Of a stretch of 49,700 nt of DNA, positions 36,478 to 45,592 are shown piece after piece; position 1 is the first letter of the stretch, and every line of letters begins with the position of its first letter. This DNA comes from Bacillota bacterium. GTDB taxonomy: Bacteria; Bacillota; Clostridia; Acetivibrionales; DUMC01. The notes beneath the pieces are model-generated. The model saw only the letters and a list, made by a program, of their open reading frames with translations. It was not told where the DNA came from and did not search any database. The position numbers and the translations under genes were made by a program. The DNA lies in NCBI GenBank assembly GCA_013314855.1, contig JABUEW010000014.1, forward strand, positions 1 through 49,700, written 5' to 3'.

Positions 36478-37470
36478 TTACAATGCAGGTCTTGGCAGGA
36501 AACCTGCCTTTTCTACAATTACAGGCACTATGTTTTCCCAGCCTACCGCCATAATGTGGATACCCTTTACCCCTTCTATCTTCCTTATTTCATTAATTAA
36601 ATCCAGGGCAATCCTTACTCCCTCTTCCTCCTGGGATACTGCTTTTGCCATCCTTTCAACAAAAATGTCAGGCACATCCATTCCGGCAACCTTTTTTGTC
36701 ATCTCAATTGATTTTAATGATTTATTAACCAGGATACCTGCCAAAATATAAGCTTTATTATGGAGGCCTGCTTTCCTTACTCTTTCCATCCACCCGGCAA
36801 ACTTCTCTACATCGTATATAGCCTGGGTTTGAATGAACTGTGCCCCTGCTGCAATTTTTTTATGCAGCCTTATAAACTGGAGTTCTTCAGGATCCGCAAA
36901 AGGATTGGCGGTTGCACCTATAAAAAACTCAGCCGGTGTTTTAGTGCTCCTTCCGCACATAAAAACCTTTTCTTCCTTCATCATTCTTAAAGCATTTACC
37001 AGTTGAATTGAGTCAATGTCATAGACATTTTTTGATTGGGGATGATTACCGAAAGACTGGTGGTCCCCCGAGAGACATAAAACATTCCTAAGTCCAAGAG
37101 CATATGCGCCCAAAAGGTCACTCTGGATTGCAATCCTGTTCCTGTCACGGCATGTCATTTGGACTACAGCTTCTAATCCTTCCTGCTGTATCAAATAGGC
37201 CGCCGCAATACTGGACATTCTAACCATGGCTGTCTGGTTATCGGTGACATTTGCCGCATCAACCAGCCCTGCCATATCCCGGGCTTTCTTGCGTACAAAA
37301 TCCGCATCTGCACTCATTGGAGGGCCTATTTCAGCAGTTACGGAAAAATGGCCTGCCTTCAATACTTTCTGCAAATTGCTCTTCATATTTTTATCATGTA
37401 GATTTATATTTTCATTATCTTTATTACTAGTTATATTTACATTATCTATATTACTTGACTTTGAGCTCAA
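36478..37470 (-). CDS. metF: Methylene-tetrahydrofolate reductase MetF
   Basis: A TIM-barrel flavoenzyme reducing methylene-THF to methyl-THF. FSVTAEIGPPMSADADFV gives the catalytic glutamate region, DAANVTDNQTAMVRMSS and LCLSGDHQSFGNHPQSKNVY are the FAD-binding signatures, and FIQTQAIYDVEKF is the substrate-binding strand. The frame extends further upstream, but a TTG at 37470, 7 nt after AGGAGG and overlapping the metV stop by 4 nt, fits best. This leaves a 28-residue N/D/K-rich leader before the usual MKSNLQKVLKAG beginning (ATG at 37386 is the alternative). It partners with MetV. Confidence 0.93.
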   Translation of the reverse strand: MSSKSSNIDNVNITSNKDNENINLHDKNMKSNLQKVLKAGHFSVTAEIGPPMSADADFVRKKARDMAGLVDAANVTDNQTAMVRMSSIAAAYLIQQEGLEAVVQMTCRDRNRIAIQSDLLGAYALGLRNVLCLSGDHQSFGNHPQSKNVYDIDSIQLVNALRMMKEEKVFMCGRSTKTPAEFFIGATANPFADPEELQFIRLHKKIAAGAQFIQTQAIYDVEKFAGWMERVRKAGLHNKAYILAGILVNKSLKSIEMTKKVAGMDVPDIFVERMAKAVSQEEEGVRIALDLINEIRKIEGVKGIHIMAVGWENIVPVIVEKAGFLPRPAL

Positions 37471-38135
37471 AGCATAACCTCCTTTTTCTCCACTTTCCTG
37501 GGACCCCCATCCCTGCTGCTTCTCCAATCTTTAGGAGGAATTATCTCATATAAATTATCCAGTTTTCCAAGGACTTTAAGCCTGTCATATATCAATTGCC
37601 ATCCACAGTCAATGTCAGGATTGATTTCGCATTTTCCTCTTGATGAACCTCCACAAGGCCCATTAAAATTGCTCTTTGAGCATCTCGTCACAGGGCAAAT
37701 ACCACCTGTCTTTTCCAGTATACAATCGCCACAACCCTGACACATCTCAGTCCAAACTCCTACATCTCTTGTAACTCCCATAAACTTGGTATTGACACCT
37801 GGAAGTACAGGCTTATTCTTAAATTTTTCCACCATAAACTGTACCCCAGCTCCACAACCTAAAGATAGGATTGCTTCGCAATCTTCCAGTTGAAAAGCAA
37901 TATCTTCAAGAAATTCACTATCACATTGCCTTTTAGGTGTTACCACTTTTATTTCAATGTGCTTATTTTGCTCCATACTTTTAACTTTCAGCACAGAAGC
38001 CAACTTCAAGGCCTCCTTTTCCCCTCCTGCCATGCACACCGTAACACATGTGCCACAAGCAGCAATGGCAATTTTATTAAAACCTTCCAGGTACCTTATT
38101 ATTTCTTCTATAGGTTTTTGTTCGGCAACTATCAA
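37467..38135 (-). CDS. metV: MetV, iron-sulfur/zinc partner of methylene-THF reductase
   Basis: A 222-residue MetV-family (MTHFR C-terminal-like) protein. The N-terminal region has IAACGTCVTVCMAGG. Later cysteines in CQGCGDCILEKTGGICPVTR and CSKSNFNGPCGGSSRGKCE make up the metal site typical of acetogenic MetV, which forms a complex with MetF and supplies its electrons. A TTG start with AAGGTGG 7 nt upstream is used. Placement directly before metF and next to Hdr genes matches the Moorella-type MetVF-Hdr arrangement. Confidence 0.93.
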   Translation of the reverse strand: MIVAEQKPIEEIIRYLEGFNKIAIAACGTCVTVCMAGGEKEALKLASVLKVKSMEQNKHIEIKVVTPKRQCDSEFLEDIAFQLEDCEAILSLGCGAGVQFMVEKFKNKPVLPGVNTKFMGVTRDVGVWTEMCQGCGDCILEKTGGICPVTRCSKSNFNGPCGGSSRGKCEINPDIDCGWQLIYDRLKVLGKLDNLYEIIPPKDWRSSRDGGPRKVEKKEVML

Positions 38136-38197
38136 AGTAAAACCACCTTCTCTCCTATAACAAATTCCGTGTACAATGCTTTACTGTAAAGCCGCTT

Positions 38198-39778
38198 CTA
38201 TGTTACCGTACTCTTTGTCCTGTCATCAATTAACAATCTTATATGCTCTTCTGCAACATAAGGCATGGCATGGGAAACTTGTATATAATCTATCCTGTTT
38301 TCATCAAGTCCTAAATCCCTTAAAAGTTTCCTTGCCCTATCTACGTGAAGTTTCGACCTTTTGTTACCCTCAAAATGTTTACAGGCCTTATCCATACAGG
38401 TCATAACCAGCACTTTTTCAAAGTCTTTAAGTGAATCGAGAAGCATCTCAGTAGCTATTTTCCCTCCACAGGAAACAGGTACAATTTCTATTTTCTCTTG
38501 GAGTTTTTCCATGCGATCCAATATTTTTTTGACAGCTATTTCTCCTGAATTTTCGCAGCAAATTATTTTTAAAGACTTCCGTATTACACAACCGTTGAAA
38601 TTATCCGGATAGTCTGATTTTTTTGCGGTATCTAAAACATCTAAACTATTATCCTCTACAATGCTTATGGCATTAGCAGGGCAAACCGACTCACAAATTC
38701 CGCATCCGCAACATGCATTCTTTAAACTCTTCATTACCGAGTTTTCATAATCAGGATACATTGCCTGGTGGGGGCATGCCCTGTAACAGGTATAGCAGAA
38801 AGCACATTTTTCACTGTCTACCTGTGCATAATAAATGCTATATTGCGTAAGATTATGTTCTCTTTTCTTTATGTCTACATCTTTTTCTTTGGCTGTTTGT
38901 AAAAACGATAAATCTTCTTTAATTGATGATATTGTAAAATTAATACAATCTTCCAATTCTCCGTCTCCTCCGGGTAAGGATTTTGTGTTTATTAAATATA
39001 CGCCCTTGCGGCTTGTCAAGGTAGGATACAGAAAACTGTTTCTTCCGTTTGCAAAACCCTCTTCGTTTAGTTTTAACCTTAACATTTTATATATATTTTT
39101 CAATCCTTCTCCGGGGATCAAAGACCCCACCCACACCAGTAAACTTGTTTCAATAGTAATACTCCCTATTTCATGGATTGCTTTTATATAAAAAAGATTT
39201 TTTTCAATATCATAGTTTATGGAAATATTATCATATTTAACAAATGTGACGCCTAAACTTCTCGCATCCAAGTAAAGCCTTTCAAGGCTGCCTTCTGCCG
39301 GGCCTGCTGTCCTAATAAACTTAAGCAGACAAAACACCTTTCTTTTTTTCTTTGCAAACTCAATGGCCTTGATCAATACGGCATGAGTGTTGTATGCCTC
39401 GGATTCTTCAGGGTAATCCAAAAGAAAAACAATTGGGGCGTTTTTGTTACTTACACTGCTTATATAACTTATATTATTTATGTCATCCCGGCCTTCCAAT
39501 TGGTCCAGAGTTAATACAGGCAAATACTCTGTACCGGACTCTTCCGGCAACTCTTCAGGGAAAGCTGCAAAAACCGATTCCTCTGTAATAACAATATGAG
39601 TAGCGTTAATAGTGTTTCCTGTTTTCCCTCCTGTTATTATGGTGAAATTCCCTACTTCCCCTTCAGCCCTCTTTATATCATTAATGTCTTCAAGAATTAC
39701 TGGACTTAGGCCTTCTCTATTCAATCTTTCAGATAGCAATTCATTAATTCTGTTTTTACCGATAATTACAACACCCAT
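38198..39778 (-). CDS. Degenerate HdrA-like / ferredoxin / MvhD-domain fusion
   Basis: About 526 residues. The N-terminus resembles a Rossmann start, but its glycine loop is lost (GVVIIGKNRINELL in place of GxGxxG), so dinucleotide binding is doubtful. The middle region ends in a stretch aligning by eye with HdrA's C-terminal lobe (SRKGVYLINTKSLPGGDG). Two ferredoxin clusters follow (CAFCYTCYRACP near 328, CCGCGICESVCP near 355). A C-terminal MvhD-like domain has IICCENSGEIAV, VPVSCGGKIATEML and MTCMDKACKHFEGNKR. ATG at 39778 has GGAG 6 nt upstream. With the adjacent FAD protein it looks like a split HdrA-MvhD (inference). Confidence 0.8.
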   Translation of the reverse strand: MGVVIIGKNRINELLSERLNREGLSPVILEDINDIKRAEGEVGNFTIITGGKTGNTINATHIVITEESVFAAFPEELPEESGTEYLPVLTLDQLEGRDDINNISYISSVSNKNAPIVFLLDYPEESEAYNTHAVLIKAIEFAKKKRKVFCLLKFIRTAGPAEGSLERLYLDARSLGVTFVKYDNISINYDIEKNLFYIKAIHEIGSITIETSLLVWVGSLIPGEGLKNIYKMLRLKLNEEGFANGRNSFLYPTLTSRKGVYLINTKSLPGGDGELEDCINFTISSIKEDLSFLQTAKEKDVDIKKREHNLTQYSIYYAQVDSEKCAFCYTCYRACPHQAMYPDYENSVMKSLKNACCGCGICESVCPANAISIVEDNSLDVLDTAKKSDYPDNFNGCVIRKSLKIICCENSGEIAVKKILDRMEKLQEKIEIVPVSCGGKIATEMLLDSLKDFEKVLVMTCMDKACKHFEGNKRSKLHVDRARKLLRDLGLDENRIDYIQVSHAMPYVAEEHIRLLIDDRTKSTVT

Positions 39779-39840
39779 TTTAAACTCCACATCCCCCATG
39801 TCCAAATAACACTTCTTTATATCTTCCTATACCTGAATTC

Positions 39841-39900
39841 CCACTTCTCACACCTAACTCCTCACCTCTACCCTCTCACCTCTCACCTCTAACTTCTCGC
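39841..39900. repeat. Degenerate CTCACCTCTA-type repeat at a gene end
   Basis: A polypyrimidine run of loosely repeated units (CTCACCTCTA, CCTCTCACCTCT, ACTTCTCGCCTCT) covers the last codons and stop region of the HdrA-like FAD gene. A similar but shorter stretch with CTCTCAC and ATCTCACACTTCT lies at about 19960-19998. Confidence 0.6.
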
Positions 39901-40918
39901 CTCTAAAAGCCAACTCTTTTGCAACTGCCAGTGATTGGGCATAAACCTCTTCTATTCTTTTCGGACCGCCTGCACAGCCTGCAATATATATTCCCGTGGT
40001 TTCAGGCCTCACAACATATCTGAGAAATCCGTTTTCGTCCTGTTCCAGCCCACATATCTCTGCAATATGCCCGGCATCCTCTGCGGGATGTATTCCTTCA
40101 GAAAGAATAATAATATCATATTCTCTCTCAATCAGTTTAGAAAGTTTTGGATCTTCATAAACTATTTTTGCAGGTGTAATGCCCGGTATACCACTTTTTA
40201 TCTTTATCGGCCTGCACCCTATAAACTCAATTTTTTCATTTTTCAGTGATTCAAAATAGCCTCTCCCCTCAACCCACTGCAGATCCATGTAAAAGAAAGT
40301 TATTTCCGCTTCAGGGTAATACTGTCTTATTACTTTAGCTGCCCTGGTCGAATATCCACAGCAAACACGTGAACAGTACATGGCTTTTTCCTTTATATCT
40401 CTTGAACCAAAACATTGAATAAAGGCGATACTTTCCGGTTTTCCTGACAATAATCCACTAAATAATTCTTTTTTACCTCTATGTGAAATAATTTTCTCAA
40501 GTTGATATCCACTGATTATATTACTGTTGGAATTAAACTCAAGATTTGACCAAGATATTGAAGAAAAATTGTCGAAACCTATTGCAACAACAATTTTATC
40601 CGTTCTCTCAAGAATTCTGGTATTGTCTTTTACTTTGACAATTACTTTATAGTCTCCCTTTTTACCATCTATATCAATCAATCGTGAGTGTGTTAATATT
40701 TCTATTTTTTCATTATTCTTTATATTATCCCATAAATTCTTTACAAGGCACAGTCCACAATTATTACACGTATCTGTTGCTTTACAACCATAGTTTTTAA
40801 CTTTACCACCTATATCATCGGACTTTTCAATAATAGTAACTTCCATACCCCTGCTCGCAACTTCATTTGCTATCAAGCATCCTGCAAGTCCTCCACCTAT
40901 TACTACTATTCGGGCCAT
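39854..40918 (-). CDS. HdrA-like FAD-binding protein (split HdrA FAD half)
   Basis: A 354-residue flavoprotein. VVIGGGLAGCLIANEVASRG at the N-terminus binds FAD; TDTCNNCGLCLVKN near residue 50 is the HdrA-type cysteine segment; IAFIQCFGSRDIKEKAMYCS and RVCCGYSTRAAKVIRQYY are unmistakable HdrA signatures. It lacks HdrA's N-terminal CHCGxNI region and C-terminal ferredoxins, which the next gene may partly provide. The last dozen residues (KLEVRGERVEVRS) are encoded by a repeat, so the original C-terminus may have been replaced. It is first in the C1/Hdr cluster, with AGGTGAT before the ATG. Confidence 0.87.
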   Translation of the reverse strand: MARIVVIGGGLAGCLIANEVASRGMEVTIIEKSDDIGGKVKNYGCKATDTCNNCGLCLVKNLWDNIKNNEKIEILTHSRLIDIDGKKGDYKVIVKVKDNTRILERTDKIVVAIGFDNFSSISWSNLEFNSNSNIISGYQLEKIISHRGKKELFSGLLSGKPESIAFIQCFGSRDIKEKAMYCSRVCCGYSTRAAKVIRQYYPEAEITFFYMDLQWVEGRGYFESLKNEKIEFIGCRPIKIKSGIPGITPAKIVYEDPKLSKLIEREYDIIILSEGIHPAEDAGHIAEICGLEQDENGFLRYVVRPETTGIYIAGCAGGPKRIEEVYAQSLAVAKELAFRGEKLEVRGERVEVRS

Positions 40919-40950
40919 TTTCTATCACCTGTTTCAGTTTCAATAAGTTT

Positions 40951-40962
40951 CCATAGCTATGG
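40951..40962. promoter_or_regulatory. 12-bp perfect palindrome upstream of the Hdr/C1 cluster
   Basis: CCATAGCTATGG, perfectly palindromic, 33 bp before the start codon of the first gene of the cluster. It is a possible operator for the cluster promoter; no clear -35/-10 pair could be fixed around it. Confidence 0.35.
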
Positions 40963-41093
40963 TATAAAATTAGAACTATACAAACAAAAATTTCTATATA
41001 AACAAAAATTCATTTTTAATTATTACACATAACAAAAACAAGGTATAGAAAAATGTTTGTTTTTTTTGTACTTTTTAGTTGATTTATTGTATC

Positions 41094-44000
41094 CTAAATA
41101 AACCTCATCTGTTGGTGCTCAACCTTATAAAACGCTGTTTCAATACTCTGATCGGATTTTACCAGACTTGACCTGATAACGCTTGTATTTGACACGAGCA
41201 TTCTATGCACTAAGCTGTATACCACATCAAACTGAGCGTAGATATTAACTTCCTGCAGTCCCGTCAAACATATCATTTGGGTTTTTGTAGCCTTTGCAAG
41301 TTCAAAAATATAGTTGAGCAGATGTCCTGCATTTGCCTGTCCGAAAGGATTGTCTATCCATATAACTTTTGAAGAACCGTGCCAATTTGTCTTTTTATAC
41401 CGCAGATAAGAAATTATTGATATAAACATGGCAAAAAAGCCTGCTAGTTTTTCTCCGCCCGACCAGTTAATAACCGTCTCCCATGGTATATGCCGCGATA
41501 ATTCAATATTTGATTCGGGTTTATATACTTTTATGACAATTTCATTTAAATTGACTACAGCATCAAAGAGGCGGACCGGAGACATCATCCTGGCTATTTC
41601 TTCGTCAATTTTTGCAGGGTCATACGTTCTATTCTCCTTCATTTTCTCAATTTCAGATATACAATTATCAATATATTGAGACATAGCTGCTTTGCCGGTT
41701 TCAGGATTAAGAGTTGGCATTTGTATCTCTACCGTCTTAACATTTACATTTCCTATTCTTATTTTAGAAAATCCATCCACCATTTTTAATTCATCATATA
41801 CCGATTCAGCCCGCCTATAACTTCTTTCAACAATTTCATCTTTATTTTTTAAGCATTCTGCAAGTTGAAGTTCAGTGGCCCTTTTCATATTTTCAACAGT
41901 AAGTGATATTCCTTCATATATTTCTTTTATATATTCATAATTAAATATGTTTTCACTCATAATATTGGAAAGTATCCTCTTTATAACTTCATTATCTTCC
42001 CATTCCCTATCGCTGTAAAGCTGTTCGTAATTCTCCATTACCACATTTCTCGCAGTATTTAACTTTTCAACACTGGCATTATATTTTCTGTATTCTCTAT
42101 TCTTAAGAACAGCAATCTCCTCGACTGACATTTTCATGATGTCCCATATGGATGTACCATCTTCTAAATTGCCATACTCATTAAAATCAACTTTTTGTCT
42201 TCCTTCCTCTCCCATAGCGCTTGCATCAATAATTGCACTCAGTGATATAAGAGTTTCCTCAATTTTCCCCTTTCTTACTTTCAGCGCAGCAAGTTTTGCT
42301 TCATTTTTTTTACATTTGCGTTCAAAATCATTTATCTGCTCGTTATACACTTCAATATCTATAACACTAATATCATCAAATTCACAAGGAGGCTTTCTAT
42401 ACATACTGAATATACTTTTTGCCATATGCTGAGTACTCCCTGTTAATTTGTCTCTTTCACTAACCAGCTTACTTTCTTTTGTCTTTAAAACACCAATTTC
42501 TTCTCTTAACTGTTTTAACTGTTTTTCATTCTCCTGTATTTCATCATAAGATATTCTTTCGGTTGCTGTTGTTTCCAGATCTCTTTCATCAAAACCATTT
42601 CTATGAATATTATTAATACAGCTGTCTATGTTTTTTTCTATCATGCTAATACTTTCTTTTATTAATTGCACCTGCTCTCCGGAAATTTTTCTTTCCAAAC
42701 CCTTAATTCTGGCTTCAATTTCATCGGCTGTACCTTCAACTTTTATACTCATTTTGTCAATCCGCAAAAATGTTTTTACTTCACTTAATCTTATGCGATT
42801 TTTCTTCCTGTTTTCTTCATTCATCTTAATCTGTTCTTTTATTACAGAAATATCCTCTTTCAGCTTCTCCATTTTGTTTTCCAGCTCAAGCTTCTTATTT
42901 TCAATTAGCTTCTCTTGCCCTCTTAATTCTTCCATATTCATCTTGTGCTCTTTATCCAGTAAATTTAATTCAATATATCTGGTTAACCTTTCTATATAAC
43001 TTTTGTTTTCTTCTATCTCTTTATCTTTCTGCTCAATATTTTCATTAACTAACTTTAAGTCAATTTCAATTCTATTATTTTGAGCTGCTAATTTTATAAG
43101 TTTTTCATTATGTGAATTAATATCCTTGTTCAATTGTTCAAGAGACTCGGATAGTTCTTTTATATATGATTGAGGATACTGTGTTATAAATTCCTCTATC
43201 CTGACAATTAATTTATTAATCCGTTCTTCATCTTCTTTATACTTAGAAATATTTAATTCTGTTGCTTGAAGATTGTCGTCAATACTTATCACATATTCAT
43301 CAAAAACCTTTTCATTTACTGCTAATTCACTGTTTTTTGTGCGAACTACATAAATATCTAACAGGCCTATGGGATCAATCCCTTCAACCTGCTTAGTTTC
43401 TGTACTCTCACTCTCCATCTTTATCCCTTTGCTGCTGTTTACTATAAGGACTACAGGGTACTCCTCTACCAATTCCAAAATTTTTCCGGAAAGTGTCTTT
43501 ACTCGATCCATTTCACTTTGTTCTACCACAATAGAATACTGAACCAGGGGATTTAAACTAATAAGCTTCTTCCTTTTCTCTTCCGGATGATATTTAAGCC
43601 ACAATGTTCCAGGCAAACAATTTACATCATTTTCCACCAGAAAATCATATACCTTCTTAATTTCATAATCAGGTATATAATAATCACAATCTTCCAGCAG
43701 TAACTTCTTCTTTTTTATATCATGGTATCTGTTAATCTCCCTGGTTAGAGAATTTGATGTGGTATTTCTTTTATTTTTCAGTTTTTCCCTGAAACTATCT
43801 TCGTAAATATTTCCTTCTACTTCGTACACCAGGGCCTGCCTCTTCAAATCAGCCAATTTATTATTATATGATTCAATGCTGTTTTCAAAGTTCTTCTTCT
43901 TTTCTTCAAGCCTTGCAAGGTGTTCCCTTATATTAGACTCTCTTATTTTATTGTCTTCCAAAGCATTTTGAAGTTTAGTTCTTTCTTCTAACGCCTGATT

Positions 44001-45527
44001 TTTCTCCCCAAGTAAGATTTCCTCTCGTTCTTTCATCTTTTTTAAAAATTCTTCAGGCTCGAACATAATAGCTGCGTCTTTACTCAAGAAATACTGTGTA
44101 ATCTGCTTTATTTCTTTTTGTACCTTTTTTATTTCGGATTCCAGCACCGCTATTTCCGCTTTAATTCTATCTCTTTCGGTATTGGTTTTTGCAATGTTAT
44201 TATTTATTTGTAAAACTTCATTTTCTAAGGTTTCTTTTTTAACTAATAAATTTTTATAGGTTTCATCAAGATTGTTTCCTTTTTCTTCTAACAAACCCTT
44301 CAGATAAAGAAGACAATTCTGGTATTCCTCTTCCAGTTCACTCCTCTCCTTTATAATGGTTTGAAGCATGGTTTTTTTCTCAATAAGTTGTTTCCTTTGC
44401 TCAATAAGATCAATATAGTAGTTTGCTGAATAAAGGTACCTGATTTTGTTTTCAAAATCCTGTGCTTTGCTATCTTTCGTTCTAAGACAATTCCTTATTT
44501 CTTCTAAATCTTCCTCAATTAAATGTATCTGTTTAATTTCTTTGCGATACTCAAGACTATCTTTTCTGTATTTAGCCTCCTCAATTTGGGATTTTATCTT
44601 AAGAATTTCTTCTTCTATTCTTTCAATATCACTTTTAAGTCTCTTTATCACCATAGTAAGCAGATTTTCAAGAACACAAAGATTACGATAGCATGAAAAA
44701 TTCTCTTCTACCTTTTTTGTATAATTGTCAACTTTAATAAGCAGTTCTTTGAATTTTTCGAGAAAACTATCGTAAACCTTTATTCTATGCTGATAAATGG
44801 GTATATTTTTTATATTTTCTAAGTGTTTTTTAAAAGTTTTTGCCAGTATACCTTCTTCATCCCCCTCCATAGGAGGCATAGCCGGTATTATTAGCTTCTC
44901 AACTACATGCCTTGATTTACGCGCACTTTCAAAAAACTTTTCGATACCACCTTCTGTTTGGTTAATTATTCTTATGGCTTCAAACTCTTCTTCAAAAAGA
45001 TTATAGGTTTCCAGTTTCTGTCGGTAATCCTTAAGCCTGTCCCTTGAATAAACATTTATTCTGTATGCTGAAGAAGATGAAAGCTCGCGTAATAACTTGT
45101 AGAACTCTGAAAAACCTATCACTTGCTTACTACTATCCACCACTGGCATGTTTTTTATATCATACTTATTAGGTGCAGTATAAGAATGAATATAGGTAAA
45201 ATATCTCAAGTCCTCACTACCTTTTGCAAAGCATACTCCAGTCAAAAGGTACTCGGTGCCTGCTGTAAGTCCATCTAAAATCCATTCTGTCATTATATGT
45301 GTAGTACCCGAATCCAGTTTAAAGTAATCGGCAAACCGGCGGCTTCCAAGCTGGCTATTCGGTTTTAAAACCTGGAGGGCAAGCTGAAGTATTAATGTTT
45401 TTCCGCCGCCATTTTCTAAGTTTAGTAGGGTATTCTTACCATCAAACTCAAACAATTCATTCGCAATATACTTTTTGTCATCATCATATTTAAAATTCAC
45501 TACCCTAAATCGATTAACCTTTGGCAT
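41094..45527 (-). CDS. jetC: Wadjet SMC-like ATPase JetC
   Basis: A 1477-residue SMC/MukB-like protein. Walker A (NLENGGGKT, residues 36-44) is at the N-terminus. Very long heptad-rich coiled coils cover about residues 270-1250, broken by a hinge-like globular region (about 590-780). The C-terminal ATPase half has the signature NWSGGEKLAGF (near 1352) and Walker B VIWIDNPFG (near 1390). It is the DNA-extruding motor of the condensin-like Wadjet complex, which recognises small circular plasmids. It follows jetB by 65 bp and is last in the operon. Confidence 0.93.
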   Translation of the reverse strand: MPKVNRFRVVNFKYDDDKKYIANELFEFDGKNTLLNLENGGGKTLILQLALQVLKPNSQLGSRRFADYFKLDSGTTHIMTEWILDGLTAGTEYLLTGVCFAKGSEDLRYFTYIHSYTAPNKYDIKNMPVVDSSKQVIGFSEFYKLLRELSSSSAYRINVYSRDRLKDYRQKLETYNLFEEEFEAIRIINQTEGGIEKFFESARKSRHVVEKLIIPAMPPMEGDEEGILAKTFKKHLENIKNIPIYQHRIKVYDSFLEKFKELLIKVDNYTKKVEENFSCYRNLCVLENLLTMVIKRLKSDIERIEEEILKIKSQIEEAKYRKDSLEYRKEIKQIHLIEEDLEEIRNCLRTKDSKAQDFENKIRYLYSANYYIDLIEQRKQLIEKKTMLQTIIKERSELEEEYQNCLLYLKGLLEEKGNNLDETYKNLLVKKETLENEVLQINNNIAKTNTERDRIKAEIAVLESEIKKVQKEIKQITQYFLSKDAAIMFEPEEFLKKMKEREEILLGEKNQALEERTKLQNALEDNKIRESNIREHLARLEEKKKNFENSIESYNNKLADLKRQALVYEVEGNIYEDSFREKLKNKRNTTSNSLTREINRYHDIKKKKLLLEDCDYYIPDYEIKKVYDFLVENDVNCLPGTLWLKYHPEEKRKKLISLNPLVQYSIVVEQSEMDRVKTLSGKILELVEEYPVVLIVNSSKGIKMESESTETKQVEGIDPIGLLDIYVVRTKNSELAVNEKVFDEYVISIDDNLQATELNISKYKEDEERINKLIVRIEEFITQYPQSYIKELSESLEQLNKDINSHNEKLIKLAAQNNRIEIDLKLVNENIEQKDKEIEENKSYIERLTRYIELNLLDKEHKMNMEELRGQEKLIENKKLELENKMEKLKEDISVIKEQIKMNEENRKKNRIRLSEVKTFLRIDKMSIKVEGTADEIEARIKGLERKISGEQVQLIKESISMIEKNIDSCINNIHRNGFDERDLETTATERISYDEIQENEKQLKQLREEIGVLKTKESKLVSERDKLTGSTQHMAKSIFSMYRKPPCEFDDISVIDIEVYNEQINDFERKCKKNEAKLAALKVRKGKIEETLISLSAIIDASAMGEEGRQKVDFNEYGNLEDGTSIWDIMKMSVEEIAVLKNREYRKYNASVEKLNTARNVVMENYEQLYSDREWEDNEVIKRILSNIMSENIFNYEYIKEIYEGISLTVENMKRATELQLAECLKNKDEIVERSYRRAESVYDELKMVDGFSKIRIGNVNVKTVEIQMPTLNPETGKAAMSQYIDNCISEIEKMKENRTYDPAKIDEEIARMMSPVRLFDAVVNLNEIVIKVYKPESNIELSRHIPWETVINWSGGEKLAGFFAMFISIISYLRYKKTNWHGSSKVIWIDNPFGQANAGHLLNYIFELAKATKTQMICLTGLQEVNIYAQFDVVYSLVHRMLVSNTSVIRSSLVKSDQSIETAFYKVEHQQMRFI

Positions 45528-45592
45528 TGTATCAAACCCTTTCTAAAAAATATGGGAAATTTCAGTACAAATCATGTTGGTCATATTCCATA

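Noticed and set aside
24023-40918. Search for a selenocysteine (in-frame TGA) formate dehydrogenase within the cluster
   Set aside because: No frame with molybdopterin-oxidoreductase motifs was seen on either strand.
41094-45527. JetC as SbcC, RecN or chromosomal SMC
   Set aside because: The accompanying three subunits, especially the TOPRIM-like JetD and its overlap with jetA, fit Wadjet; SbcC would pair with SbcD and SMC with ScpAB.
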